A stretch of 64,000 nt of DNA, from assembly GCA_930986425.1 (NCBI GenBank), contig CAKNJR010000003.1, forward strand, positions 1 to 64,000, written 5' to 3'. The stretch's first letter is position 1. Each line of letters begins with the position of its first letter. The position numbers and the translations under genes are program-made. Below the pieces are notes generated by a model. That model saw only the letters and a list, made by a program, of their open reading frames with translations, did no database searches and was not told where the DNA came from. This stretch comes from an uncultured Clostridium sp. GTDB lineage: Bacteria > Bacillota > Clostridia > TANB77 > CAG-508. Positions 1 to 8,575 of the stretch are shown piece after piece.

Positions 1-710
1 CAAAATTAATTGAAAGAAATACTACAATACCAACTAAAAAATCACAAGTATTCTCAACAGCAGCTGATGGTCAAACAAGTGTTGAAGTACACGTACTTCA
101 AGGCGAAAGAGAAATGGCAGCAGACAATAAGACACTTGGAAGATTCCAATTAACAGGAATTCCAGCAGCTCCAAGAGGAGTACCACAAATTGAAGTTACA
201 TTTGATATAGATGCAAACGGTATAGTTCATGTATCTGCAAAAGATATGGCAACTGGAAATGAACAACAAGTATCAATTACAGCTTCTACAAATTTAACTG
301 ATGAAGAAATAGATAAAGCTGTAAAAGATGCAGAAGCTCACGCATCAGAAGATAAAAAGAAGAAAGAAGAAATAGAAGCTAGAAATAATGCAGAAAGCTT
401 AGTATATAATTCACAAAAAACACTTGATGAATTAGGAGATAAAATTAGTAGCGAAGAAAAATCTAAAGCAGAAGCAGAAATTGCTAAAGTTAATAAAGCT
501 CTAGAAGGAAAAGATGTAGAAGAAATTAAAAAAGCAACAGAAAGCTTAACACAAGTATTTTATTCAATATCTTCAAAACTATATCAAAATGCACAAGCAC
601 AAAATGCAGCAAATAATGGAGCAAATGCAGATAGCTCATCAAATAATTCAGATAATAACAATGGAACTGAAACAACAACAGCAGAAGAAGAGAACAATGA
701 CAATAAATAA
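1..710 (+). CDS. dnaK: Chaperone DnaK (Hsp70), C-terminal part
   Basis: The gene enters from the left edge; the reading frame is open from base 3, so the first in-window ATG (114) is internal. The protein is the substrate-binding half of Hsp70, which holds unfolded peptides under control of the missing N-terminal ATPase domain. The beta-sandwich is recognisable ([33 protein letters not shown]), followed by the helical lid and a low-complexity Asn/Ser/Thr/Glu tail in place of the usual short acidic EEVD-like end. It is followed 55 nt later by dnaJ, the normal dnaK-dnaJ order. Product is cytosolic. Identification is secure; only the amount missing upstream is unknown. Confidence 0.97.
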   Translation, partial: KLIERNTTIPTKKSQVFSTAADGQTSVEVHVLQGEREMAADNKTLGRFQLTGIPAAPRGVPQIEVTFDIDANGIVHVSAKDMATGNEQQVSITASTNLTDEEIDKAVKDAEAHASEDKKKKEEIEARNNAESLVYNSQKTLDELGDKISSEEKSKAEAEIAKVNKALEGKDVEEIKKATESLTQVFYSISSKLYQNAQAQNAANNGANADSSSNNSDNNNGTETTTAEEENNDNK

Positions 711-712
711 TT

Positions 713-742
713 AAAAGCATGGCAGGTTTAAGCCTGCTTTTG
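713..742 (+). other. dnaK-dnaJ intergenic hairpin
   Basis: GCAGG and CCTGC arms around a six-base loop lie just after the dnaK stop, flanked by AAAAGCA and TTTTGC. It resembles a weak terminator or a processing hairpin that could lower dnaJ expression relative to dnaK. Function is inferred from position only. Confidence 0.4.
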
Positions 743-765
743 CTTGCAAGAAAGGAAATCAAGTT

Positions 766-1938
766 ATGGCAGATAAAGACTATTATGCGATATTAGGTGT
801 AGATAAAAATGCATCTGATGAAGAAATAAAAAAAGCATATAGAAAAATGGCAAAAAAATGGCATCCTGATGCAAATCCAGATAATAGAAAAGAAGCGGAA
901 GAAAAATTCAAAGAAGTTGGTGAAGCATACGCAACTCTTTCAGACCCACAAAAAAGAAAGATGTATGACCAATTTGGAACAGCTGGAGCAAATGGAGGAT
1001 ACAGCGGTTTCAATGGATTTAACGGTTTCAATGGCTTTAATGGTGGTGGAACATATACATATTCAACCGGCGGATTTGGTTTTGATGATATGGTTGATGA
1101 TTTTGTTTCTTCAATATTTGGCGGCGGATTTGGTAGAAGTTCAAGAACTTCAAACAATAACGGCCCAGTAAAGGGAAATGACTTAAGATACAATGTTGAC
1201 ATAACATTCGAAGAATCATTTACAGGAACTCACAAAGAAATTGTCGTAAACAAAAATGAAAAATGTGATACATGTCATGGAACAGGTGCTAAGCCAGGAA
1301 CAAGTGTACAAACTTGTAGTGTTTGCCATGGAACTGGAAAAGTAAAGAAAGCTCAATCATTAGCTGGATTTGCAACAATACAAACAGTAGTTACATGTGA
1401 GAATTGTAGAGGAACAGGCAAATATATACCAACACCTTGCGAAACATGTAAAGGTAAAGGAACTGTAAGAAAACAAGTTACTTTAAATGTAGAAATACCA
1501 GCTGGAATAAATGATGACCAAACTTTAGTTGTTCAAGGAAAAGGCGAACCTGGAACAAATGGAGGACCTTATGGTGACTTATTTGTTACAGTAAAAGTAA
1601 AAAAGAGCAATACATTTACTCGTAATGGAGATAATGTTGAATGTACAATTCCAATTACAATAACTCAAGCAACATTAGGTGCAAATATCAAAGTTCCAAC
1701 AGTCACAGGAGAAGAAGAAGAGTTCACCATTCCTGATGGAACGCAAAGTGGAACTAAATTTACATTAAAAAATAAGGGATTTAGAAAGATACATTCAAAT
1801 ACATCAGGAGATTTAATATTTACAGTACAAGTTCAAACTCCTAAAAAACTAACAAAAGAGCAAAGAGAATTATTTGTTGAACTTGCAAAAACTATGAATG
1901 AACAACCACCAGTGAAAAAAAGAGGATTTTTCGGATAA
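766..1938 (+). CDS. dnaJ: Chaperone DnaJ (Hsp40)
   Basis: Co-chaperone that delivers substrates to DnaK and stimulates its ATPase. The J domain occupies about residues 5-70 with the HPD motif at 33-35. A Gly/Phe-rich linker with repeated GFN units follows (about 75-100). The zinc-binding domain has all four CxxCxGxG repeats ([32 protein letters not shown]), then the C-terminal substrate-binding domains. At 390 aa it is a full-length type I DnaJ. An AAAGGA ribosome-binding site precedes the ATG. It lies directly downstream of dnaK and probably shares its transcript. No unusual residues were noted. Confidence 0.97.
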   Translation: MADKDYYAILGVDKNASDEEIKKAYRKMAKKWHPDANPDNRKEAEEKFKEVGEAYATLSDPQKRKMYDQFGTAGANGGYSGFNGFNGFNGFNGGGTYTYSTGGFGFDDMVDDFVSSIFGGGFGRSSRTSNNNGPVKGNDLRYNVDITFEESFTGTHKEIVVNKNEKCDTCHGTGAKPGTSVQTCSVCHGTGKVKKAQSLAGFATIQTVVTCENCRGTGKYIPTPCETCKGKGTVRKQVTLNVEIPAGINDDQTLVVQGKGEPGTNGGPYGDLFVTVKVKKSNTFTRNGDNVECTIPITITQATLGANIKVPTVTGEEEEFTIPDGTQSGTKFTLKNKGFRKIHSNTSGDLIFTVQVQTPKKLTKEQRELFVELAKTMNEQPPVKKRGFFG

Positions 1939-1940
1939 TT

Positions 1941-1975
1941 TTTACTTTTGGGACGGTCCTTAAATGAAAAAGTTA
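1941..1975 (+). repeat. GGGACGGTCC dispersed repeat, copy 1
   Basis: GGGACGGTCC at 1950-1959 is preceded by TTTTTACTTTT and followed by an A-rich stretch ending in GTTAC. The core GGAC-G-GTCC is an odd palindrome. The same core recurs at 12981, 13014, 13046, 15140, 15171 and, degenerate, at 52685. It sits between genes only. Confidence 0.75.
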
Positions 1976-2010
1976 CTCTAAAATAGAATAATAAAAAATA
2001 AAAAAATCTT

Positions 2011-2056
2011 GAATAATTTACATATTATGTGATATCATTAATATGTAAATTATTTT
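2011..2056 (+). terminator. Terminator after dnaJ (16-bp perfect stem)
   Basis: Perfect 16-bp inverted arms at 2012-2027 and 2039-2054 with an 11-base loop, followed by a T run and preceded by an A run, so it could work in both directions. It separates the dnaK-dnaJ unit from the prepilin-like gene. Confidence 0.75.
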
Positions 2057-2079
2057 TTATTGAAGGGAATATAATATAA

Positions 2080-2313
2080 ATGAAAAACGAAAGAGGAATA
2101 ACACTTATATCATTAACCATTACCCTAATAGTTATGCTAATATTGGCAGGAGTGGCAATATACGGAAGCCTATATGAAAATGACGGAGGGTTAATCAATA
2201 TGGTAAAAGATGAAAACTCGAAGCAACAAAATATGGTGCAAGAAGAAAAAAACAAAATGAATACAGTTTTGCAAGATGTAGAAGAAGAATGGGGAATAGG
2301 TTCTAATGTATAA
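2080..2313 (+). CDS. Short prepilin-like protein (class III signal / N-methylation motif)
   Basis: A 77-aa protein that starts with a short charged leader (MKNERG) and then ITLISLTITLIVMLILAGVA, the hydrophobic helix typical of type IV prepilins. Cleavage would be expected after the Gly by a prepilin peptidase. The mature part is only about 70 residues of Lys/Glu/Asn-rich helix and lacks a pilin globular domain, so it is either a minor pseudopilin or a stub. Its end overlaps the start of rsmE by 8 nt, so the two are translationally coupled. A homologous leader is used by the much larger protein at 59314. Its partner assembly genes are not in the window. Confidence 0.7.
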   Translation: MKNERGITLISLTITLIVMLILAGVAIYGSLYENDGGLINMVKDENSKQQNMVQEEKNKMNTVLQDVEEEWGIGSNV

Positions 2314-3037
2314 ATTTTTCGTTGAAAACAATCAAATTAATGGTAATTTAATCACTATAACAGGAGAAGACTACAATCATATAGCAAATGTACTAAGAAT
2401 GAAAAAAGAAGAAAAAATTCTTATTTCAAATAAACAAACTTCAGAAACTTACACTTGCTATATTAATCAAATAAATAAAAATGATATAATATGCACAATA
2501 ATTGAAAAAAACGATAAAAGTACTGAAATGAATATAAAAGTAGACGTTTATCAGGGATTGCCAAAAGCAGACAAAATGGAATATATTATCCAAAAGTCAG
2601 TAGAATTAGGTGTAAACAAAATTATTCCAATTAATATGAAATATTGTATTGCAAAAATAAAAGATGAAGAAAAGAAAAACATTAGATGGAATAAAATTTC
2701 TGAAGTAGCTGCTAAACAAAGTAAAAGAAACATTATACCTAAGGTAGAAATGTCAATAGATATCAATAAGGCGTGTGAAGAATTGAAAAAATATGATTTA
2801 GTATTAGTAGCATATGAAAATGAAGAAAATACAACAATAAAAGAGGCTTTACAAAATGACAAAGAAGTTAAATCTATTGCAGTAATTATTGGGCCTGAAG
2901 GTGGAATAAGCAATGATGAAATAGAAAAATTGAAAGAAATAGGGGCAAAAATAGTTACTTTAGGAAAAAGAATCTTAAGAACAGAAACCGCATCAATAGT
3001 GCTATTGAGCATGATTACATATGAATATGAACTGTAA
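2306..3037 (+). CDS. rsmE: 16S rRNA (uracil-1498-N3)-methyltransferase RsmE
   Basis: SPOUT-class enzyme that methylates U1498 of 16S rRNA using S-adenosylmethionine. The C-terminal knot carries GPEGGISNDEIEKLKE and TLGKRILRTETAS, both diagnostic, at about residues 197-232. The N-terminal PUA-like domain covers about the first 70 residues. Length (243 aa) is normal. In most Firmicutes rsmE follows dnaJ-prmA; here prmA is absent and the prepilin-like stub occupies its place. The start overlaps that gene. Confidence 0.95.
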   Translation: MYKFFVENNQINGNLITITGEDYNHIANVLRMKKEEKILISNKQTSETYTCYINQINKNDIICTIIEKNDKSTEMNIKVDVYQGLPKADKMEYIIQKSVELGVNKIIPINMKYCIAKIKDEEKKNIRWNKISEVAAKQSKRNIIPKVEMSIDINKACEELKKYDLVLVAYENEENTTIKEALQNDKEVKSIAVIIGPEGGISNDEIEKLKEIGAKIVTLGKRILRTETASIVLLSMITYEYEL

Positions 3038-3056
3038 AGAATACCTTTGAAAGGAA

Positions 3057-3821
3057 ATGATAGAAGATATGAGAAAGAAAAGTGAAAACACTAATAATTT
3101 AGAAAATAAAATTGACAGCAAGGAAGAAATAAAATTAGAAGATAATAAAATAAAAGAAAATAAAAAAGAAAGCAAAGCAAATAAAAATGTAGAGCAAAAA
3201 GAAAATAATCAAGAAAAAACAAATAAAGGGAAAAGCGCTAGCAAAGATAAAAGTAGTAAAGAGAAAAAAAATGTTCAAAGTACAATTGCAGAGATATCAA
3301 CAGAAGCAAAAGAAAATTTAAGCGAAGTCGAAAGCAAATCTTTACTAAAAAAAGAAGGCTCAGAGATTGACGCAGAAAAATTAAAAACAATTAGAGATGA
3401 AATAAAAACAAGTAAAAAAGTAAGCAAAGACAAAGTAAAAAATTCAGCACTTAGAAAAAAGCTACAAAGAAATCTTTTGATTGCAATTTTAGTAACAATA
3501 TATTTTTTATTTATAGACTTAGGAATAAACTCAATACCTATTACAGTTTATATACAAGATTTAAAAACATTTACAATATTTATAGTATTAATAGCAATAG
3601 TTATATTTGAAAAAGCATATAAAAAAGACGAAAACTACTTAGCATTGCATGGAATTGAAATGGTAGTTATAGGAATAGAAACATTACTTATTTTGCAACT
3701 TTATTCTACCGGAAATGAATATTTCAAATATGTATTACTTGGAATAACATTAGGAATGCTAGCTTATTATATAATTAAGTGCTTAATTATATACATAAGA
3801 TACAAAGTAACTAGAAAATAA
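3057..3821 (+). CDS. Membrane protein with long charged N-terminal region
   Basis: Unrecognised family. The first ~135 residues are almost entirely Lys/Glu/Asn/Ser, probably disordered and cytoplasmic. The last ~115 residues hold about four hydrophobic segments (LLIAILVTIYFLFIDLG, FTIFIVLIAIVIF, IEMVVIGIETLLILQL, YVLLGITLGMLAYYI). The AAGGAA ribosome-binding site sits 1 nt from the first ATG (3057) and 12 nt from a second one at 3069, so the true start could be 3069. It follows rsmE by 19 nt and is probably co-transcribed. No functional claim can be made. Confidence 0.75.
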   Translation: MIEDMRKKSENTNNLENKIDSKEEIKLEDNKIKENKKESKANKNVEQKENNQEKTNKGKSASKDKSSKEKKNVQSTIAEISTEAKENLSEVESKSLLKKEGSEIDAEKLKTIRDEIKTSKKVSKDKVKNSALRKKLQRNLLIAILVTIYFLFIDLGINSIPITVYIQDLKTFTIFIVLIAIVIFEKAYKKDENYLALHGIEMVVIGIETLLILQLYSTGNEYFKYVLLGITLGMLAYYIIKCLIIYIRYKVTRK

Positions 3822-3975
3822 CTACTTTATTATGTAAAAATGTTAGTTAAAAAAGTAAATCTCACTTATTATGTAAAAAACTAGAAAAATACTGGACTTA
3901 TTCTGATTTTTGTAGTAAAATAAATATTATACGATAAATGGAAAAAGTTTACTTAATATAAATTTATTATAAGAG
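3822..3975 (+). other. Intergenic region upstream of rpoZ with short direct repeats
   Basis: No gene is seen. TATTATGTAAAAA occurs twice (about 3829-3841 and 3868-3880) in similar context, a short direct repeat of unknown meaning. The rpoZ promoter probably lies here, but no clear consensus pair stands out. Confidence 0.4.
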
Positions 3976-4028
3976 GAAGGAGGATAATCTAGTTATAAAC
4001 TAATATAATTAGATTAAAAACAAAAATG
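3976..4028 (+). promoter_or_regulatory. rpoZ ribosome-binding site separated from the start by a hairpin
   Basis: A strong AAGGAGG (3977-3983) lies about 43 nt before the rpoZ ATG, far beyond normal spacing. The gap contains a 13-bp stem (3985-3997 with 4004-4016, one G-U pair) and a six-base loop. If it folds, the Shine-Dalgarno and ATG are about 10 unpaired bases apart, which is the usual optimum. Confidence 0.65.
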
Positions 4029-4316
4029 TTAGTTAAACCAACAGTACCAGAATTATTAAGAGAATCAAAGAAAAATAGATACAGCTTAGTAATAGCAACA
4101 GCTAAGAGAGCTAGACAAATCTCTAAAGGAAGCAAACCAATGACTGATGAGGATGATATATCTCCAGTAACTTTAGCAGCAGATGAAATTGGTGAAGGAA
4201 AAGTAACTATATATGATGAAAACCAATGGGCAGAAGAACAAGAAAAAATAAACGAAGAATCAAGTGACGAAAACAGTAGTGACACAGAAAATTCTCAAAT
4301 TGAAAATAAAGAATAA
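4026..4316 (+). CDS. rpoZ: RNA polymerase omega subunit
   Basis: Small subunit that helps assemble and stabilise RNA polymerase through beta-prime. The conserved core NRYSLVIATAKRARQI is at about residues 17-32, followed by the D/E-rich SPVTLAADEI segment. At 96 aa it has an acidic Ser/Glu/Asn tail beyond the core. The usual upstream partner gmk is absent; a CMP-kinase-like gene follows instead. Translation initiation appears to depend on a hairpin that brings a distant Shine-Dalgarno near the ATG. Confidence 0.93.
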   Translation: MLVKPTVPELLRESKKNRYSLVIATAKRARQISKGSKPMTDEDDISPVTLAADEIGEGKVTIYDENQWAEEQEKINEESSDENSSDTENSQIENKE

Positions 4317-4333
4317 AAAATAAAGGGGTTAAA

Positions 4334-4894
4334 ATGGAGAAAAAACATATTATTTCTTTAACTGGTGATTTAGCCAGTGGAAAAGGTGAAACATCTAAGA
4401 TTCTAACAGAAAAGTTAGGATATGGAATTTATAGAAATGGTCAATACTTTAGAAAGCTTGCAAAAGAAATGAATATGAGCGTTACTGAATTCAACATATA
4501 TGTTGAGGGACATCCTGAAATAGACAAACAAATAGAAAATAGCGCAGCGGAATATGCAAAAAGTAATGATAACTTTATAATAGATGCTAGACTTGGATGG
4601 TATGCAGTACCTCAATCTTTCAAAGTCTATTTAAAAGTAGATATAGATGTTGCAGCAAAAAGGGCTTTCTATGATAATGATAGAAAAGATACTGAAAGTT
4701 TTGCTACTATTGAAGAGCAAAAACAAGATATGATAAAAAGATGTAACCTTGAAAAAGAAAGATATTACAATTTGTACGGAGTAAGACAAGGCGACATTTC
4801 AAATTACGATTTAATAGTTGATACAACTTATAAAACACCTGAAGAAGTTGCAGAAGTTATAATCAAAGAATATGAAAGATGGTTAACAAGATAA
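4334..4894 (+). CDS. Cytidylate-kinase-like P-loop kinase
   Basis: A 186-aa nucleoside monophosphate kinase-type protein. The P-loop is SLTGDLASGKGETSK near the N-terminus, the small-kinase form GxxxxGKG. A later segment, IDARLGWYAVP, resembles the NMP-binding part of the short archaeal-type CMP kinases. It likely transfers phosphate from ATP to CMP/dCMP or a related substrate in the cytosol. It lies 18 nt after rpoZ, the slot usually taken by gmk, so it probably shares the transcript. Substrate is inferred from resemblance, not proven; a dephospho-CoA kinase-like role cannot be excluded. Confidence 0.75.
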   Translation: MEKKHIISLTGDLASGKGETSKILTEKLGYGIYRNGQYFRKLAKEMNMSVTEFNIYVEGHPEIDKQIENSAAEYAKSNDNFIIDARLGWYAVPQSFKVYLKVDIDVAAKRAFYDNDRKDTESFATIEEQKQDMIKRCNLEKERYYNLYGVRQGDISNYDLIVDTTYKTPEEVAEVIIKEYERWLTR

Positions 4895-5002
4895 AAAATG
4901 AAAAGGGGGGATTTATAAAATTCTACCTTTTTATTTTTTTATTATAATGTTCAATAGAAAAATTGAATTCAGGAAATCTCTGGTAAAAAGAAAAGAGGAA
5001 AA

Positions 5003-5641
5003 ATGCGTATACAAAAAATTAAATTAAATGAATTAGCTTATCCATATTTATTATCTCAAATAAATAATCCACCTAAAATACTATATGTTTTAGGAAATGT
5101 AGAAATTTTACGAGAAAAAAGTATAGCAATAGTTGGATGCAGGGAATGCAGTAAATATGGAGAAAAAGTAGCTACTGAATTGGCATACAACTTAGGAAAA
5201 AATAATATAATTACTGTAAGTGGTCTAGCAAAAGGCATAGACTCATATTGCCATATTGGAAGTATAAAAGCCAAAGCTAGAACAATTGCAGTAGTTGCTC
5301 ATGGGCTAGATATGATTTATCCGAAAGAACATCGAGATTTAGCTATTAATATTTTGCAACATGGTGGAGCAATTGTAAGTGAATATAAAGTCGGTGAAAA
5401 ACCAAAAAAAGAAAATTTTCCTGCTAGAAATAGGATAATAAGTGGACTAGCGAAGAGTACAGTTATAGTAGAAGCTAAAAAGCATAGTGGAGCCCTAATT
5501 ACAGCCAATTTTGCATTAGAACAAAATAGAGAAGTATTTGCAGTTCCAGGAAATATATATAGTAAGAATTCAGAAGGAACAAATGAATTAATAAAAGCAG
5601 GCGCAAATTTGGTAACTAGTTATTTAGATTTGTTCAATTAA
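5003..5641 (+). CDS. dprA: DNA-processing protein DprA, short form
   Basis: Binds incoming single-stranded DNA and loads RecA during transformation. The Rossmann-like core is complete (AIVGCRECSKYGE, SGLAKGIDSYCHIGS, HGLDMIYPKEH, SEYKVGEKPKKENFPARNR, GALITANFALEQNREVFAVPG). At 212 aa it lacks both the N-terminal SAM domain and the C-terminal winged helix of the usual ~360-aa protein. No out-of-frame remnants of these domains are visible on either side, so this looks like a core-only version, not a frameshift. Start is ATG with AGAGGAAAA upstream. Confidence 0.9.
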   Translation: MRIQKIKLNELAYPYLLSQINNPPKILYVLGNVEILREKSIAIVGCRECSKYGEKVATELAYNLGKNNIITVSGLAKGIDSYCHIGSIKAKARTIAVVAHGLDMIYPKEHRDLAINILQHGGAIVSEYKVGEKPKKENFPARNRIISGLAKSTVIVEAKKHSGALITANFALEQNREVFAVPGNIYSKNSEGTNELIKAGANLVTSYLDLFN

Positions 5642-5806
5642 ATATATAAAGCATCAATATAATTCAAAATAAAGTTATTTAAAAGTAATTATAAAATTAA
5701 GAAAATTGTAAGAATTTTGAATTAAAATAATCAGTCAAATCATTGTAATATTTTAAAATATGTAATATAATATTTACCAAGTAGTTTTGTCTAAGGAGGG
5801 TAGTAA

Positions 5807-8464
5807 ATGAAAGATAATAAAAATAATAAAAACACTAAAAATAAGGCAAAGAACACTACAAAACTTAATCCTAAAAAAGAGAAAGATATTAAAAAAATAG
5901 AAAAGCAAAAAAAGAAAGAAGAAAAGAAGAAAAAAAGAAAGCATCCAAAATTATGGCTAGCTTTTAAAATTTTATTGATTATTATATTCTTACTTATTAT
6001 CGTTGGAATTGCAGCTTTTTCTGCAATATTCTTTAGCGATAAATGGTCGATTACAAAAGAACAATTATTAAGTGACAAAGGTCTAACAATTGTTGACTTA
6101 GCTGGAAATGAAATAACAACACTTACAGGTGATGAAATAAGCAAAAAAGTAACATTATCTGAAATGGGTAAATTACCTGATGCATTTATAGCAATAGAAG
6201 ATAAAAGATTCTATGAACATGGTGGCGTAGACATAATAAGAACAGCTAATGCAATATTAAATTATGGTATTTCAGTATTAACTGGAAGAGATGCGACCTT
6301 TGGAGGTAGTACAATAACTCAACAACTTGTAAAAATAACAATGAATGACGATGCTAGAGGTGGATTAGCTGGTATCGAAAGAAAAATAAGAGAATGGTCT
6401 AGAGCTATACAAGTTGAAAACATGCTAACTAAAGAAGAAATACTTGAAAGATATTTAAACAGAATATATTTAGGTCAATCAGGTAGTCTTGAAGTTAGAG
6501 GTGTAGAATCAGCATCAAATTATTATTTTAGTAAAACAGCAAGTGAGCTAGACATTGCTGAAGCGGCATTTTTAGCAGGAATCAACCATTCACCTAATAG
6601 CTATGACCCATTTAATGAGGCGGTTGATAACACTGAGTCAATAAAATCAAGAACAAAAACTGTTCTATATCAAATGTACGACCAAGGAAAAATTTCAGAA
6701 GAAGAATATAACAATGCTGTACAAGAAGTAGATAACGGATTAGCATTTGCAAAAGGCTCAGCCTCAAATGGAAATAATACACTTTCATACCATGCAGCAG
6801 CAGCAATAAACCAAGTTGCATCTGAAATGTCTGAAAAAGAGGATATATCTTATTCAGAAGCGAGAGAAATGCTTATTAACAGTGGTTACACATTATATAC
6901 AACAGTAAATGTAGATATTCAAGGACCAGCAGAAGAAGCATATAAGAGTGGAAAATATGATAGAAATGATGGAGATTATCAAGTACAATCAGCTATTGTA
7001 ATAATAGAACCATCAACAGGATATGTTGTGGCTGGTGTTGGAGGACTTGGAGAAGGTTTAGACACATTAGGAATAAACAGAATGACAACTGAAAGAAGTG
7101 CAGGTTCTGCATTCAAACCTTTAGTTAATATAGCTCCATCACTTGAAAATGGAACAATTGTAGCATCAACATTATTTGATGATAGTCCAACAACATTTGG
7201 CGGAGGATATGCTCCAAAAGATGATAGCAACAAAAGTGAAGGTATAATGACTATAAGAGAAGCCATTACAAAATCTAAAAATATACCTGAAGTAAAATTA
7301 CTACAATTACAAGGAATAGATAGTGCTGTTGAATTCCTAGGAAAAATAGGAATAGAAGTAGATGATGTATACAAAGATTTATCACTAGCTCTTGGAACAC
7401 AAACGGTAACACCACTTGAAATGGCAGCAGGCTATGCAATGATAACAAATGGTGGAGTATATATTTCTCCTACATTCTATACAAAAGTTGTTGACCAAAA
7501 TGGAAATACTGTTATAGAAGCTAACCAAGAAAAAACAAGAGTAATGTCAGAAGGAAATGCATATATACTAACATCTATTTTAACAGGACCTATTAAGGGT
7601 TCAGGAGGTACAGCTACTGCATATAGAAATACATTAGGAAATATGGCAGTTGCAGGTAAAACATCAACATCTTCATCTGCAAATGATAGATGGTTCTGTG
7701 GATTTACACCATATTATGCAACAGCTTGTTGGTACGGATATGATAACAACGAAAGATCTGTTGGTGGTAGTAACATGGCTGCTAGAATCTGGTTTGATGT
7801 AATGAAAGTAGTACATCAAAACTTAGAAGTAAAAGATTTTATTCAACCAGACAATATAGTTTCAGCAAAAATCTGCTTAGATAGTGGTAAAAAGGCAACA
7901 GATAAATGTAAAAACACATATACAGAAATATTTGTTAAAGGAACTGTTCCAGAAGATTGCAACGGACATACAACAGTAACAATTTGTAAAGAAACAAATA
8001 AAGTAGCAACAGAATTTTGCCCAGATACTGAAGAAAGAGTATATACAGAAGAAATTGATACAGAAAAAGCAGGAAACTGGACAACAAAAAGTTTGAAGAA
8101 CACAACAGAACCACCTACAGATGTATGTGATGTACACACAACAGCACAAGAAGTTGATGTACCAAATGTAGTTGGAAAAACTCAGGCTGATGCAAAAGAA
8201 ACTTTAGAAGAAGCAGGATTTGTTGTAAAGATTCTTCAAAATGAAGATACAACAAAAAGAAAAGGAATTGTATTAAAACAAAGTGCTACTAAAGCAGCAA
8301 AAGGAGCAACTATAACTATAACAGTAAATAGTTATGATGGAGGCGGAAGTACAAATACTACAACTAATACAATAACTAATAGCATATCAAATACCGTATC
8401 TAATAATACAACAGATAATAATACTGCAGAAAATACAACAGGTAATGAAGTAGCAGAAGAATAG
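5807..8464 (+). CDS. Class A penicillin-binding protein (PBP1A type) with PASTA domain
   Basis: Bifunctional peptidoglycan synthase anchored in the membrane. Residues 1-48 are a Lys-rich cytoplasmic tail and 49-72 the membrane helix. The GT51 glycosyltransferase domain has IEDKRFYEHGG and GGSTITQQLVK (about 127-175). The transpeptidase domain has the active-site SAFK near residue 434, SKN near 490 and KTST near 618. The third motif is KTS, where most class A PBPs have KTG. A Cys-containing region, a PASTA domain (VDVPNVVGKTQADAKETL, from about 782) and an Asn/Thr-rich tail follow. Start has a strong AAGGAGGG site. Monocistronic by appearance. Confidence 0.94.
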   Translation: MKDNKNNKNTKNKAKNTTKLNPKKEKDIKKIEKQKKKEEKKKKRKHPKLWLAFKILLIIIFLLIIVGIAAFSAIFFSDKWSITKEQLLSDKGLTIVDLAGNEITTLTGDEISKKVTLSEMGKLPDAFIAIEDKRFYEHGGVDIIRTANAILNYGISVLTGRDATFGGSTITQQLVKITMNDDARGGLAGIERKIREWSRAIQVENMLTKEEILERYLNRIYLGQSGSLEVRGVESASNYYFSKTASELDIAEAAFLAGINHSPNSYDPFNEAVDNTESIKSRTKTVLYQMYDQGKISEEEYNNAVQEVDNGLAFAKGSASNGNNTLSYHAAAAINQVASEMSEKEDISYSEAREMLINSGYTLYTTVNVDIQGPAEEAYKSGKYDRNDGDYQVQSAIVIIEPSTGYVVAGVGGLGEGLDTLGINRMTTERSAGSAFKPLVNIAPSLENGTIVASTLFDDSPTTFGGGYAPKDDSNKSEGIMTIREAITKSKNIPEVKLLQLQGIDSAVEFLGKIGIEVDDVYKDLSLALGTQTVTPLEMAAGYAMITNGGVYISPTFYTKVVDQNGNTVIEANQEKTRVMSEGNAYILTSILTGPIKGSGGTATAYRNTLGNMAVAGKTSTSSSANDRWFCGFTPYYATACWYGYDNNERSVGGSNMAARIWFDVMKVVHQNLEVKDFIQPDNIVSAKICLDSGKKATDKCKNTYTEIFVKGTVPEDCNGHTTVTICKETNKVATEFCPDTEERVYTEEIDTEKAGNWTTKSLKNTTEPPTDVCDVHTTAQEVDVPNVVGKTQADAKETLEEAGFVVKILQNEDTTKRKGIVLKQSATKAAKGATITITVNSYDGGGSTNTTTNTITNSISNTVSNNTTDNNTAENTTGNEVAEE

Positions 8465-8471
8465 ATAAATA

Positions 8472-8505
8472 CTAGTCATATAGAATTTACTTTTTATATG
8501 ACTAG
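8472..8505 (+). terminator. Hairpin after the penicillin-binding protein gene
   Basis: Perfect 11-bp arms CTAGTCATATA / TATATGACTAG just after the stop codon. There is no strong U tract, so termination is plausible but not certain. Confidence 0.5.
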
Positions 8506-8575
8506 CATAATTTAAATATAAGTTAAATTCAAAGAAAGAATATATTTATAATATATTACAAGAGGAATTTTGCCG

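Noticed and set aside
5003..5641. dprA truncated by a frameshift
   Set aside because: No out-of-frame remnant of the SAM or winged-helix domains is found on either side, and no CGG codon is involved; it looks like a core-only form.
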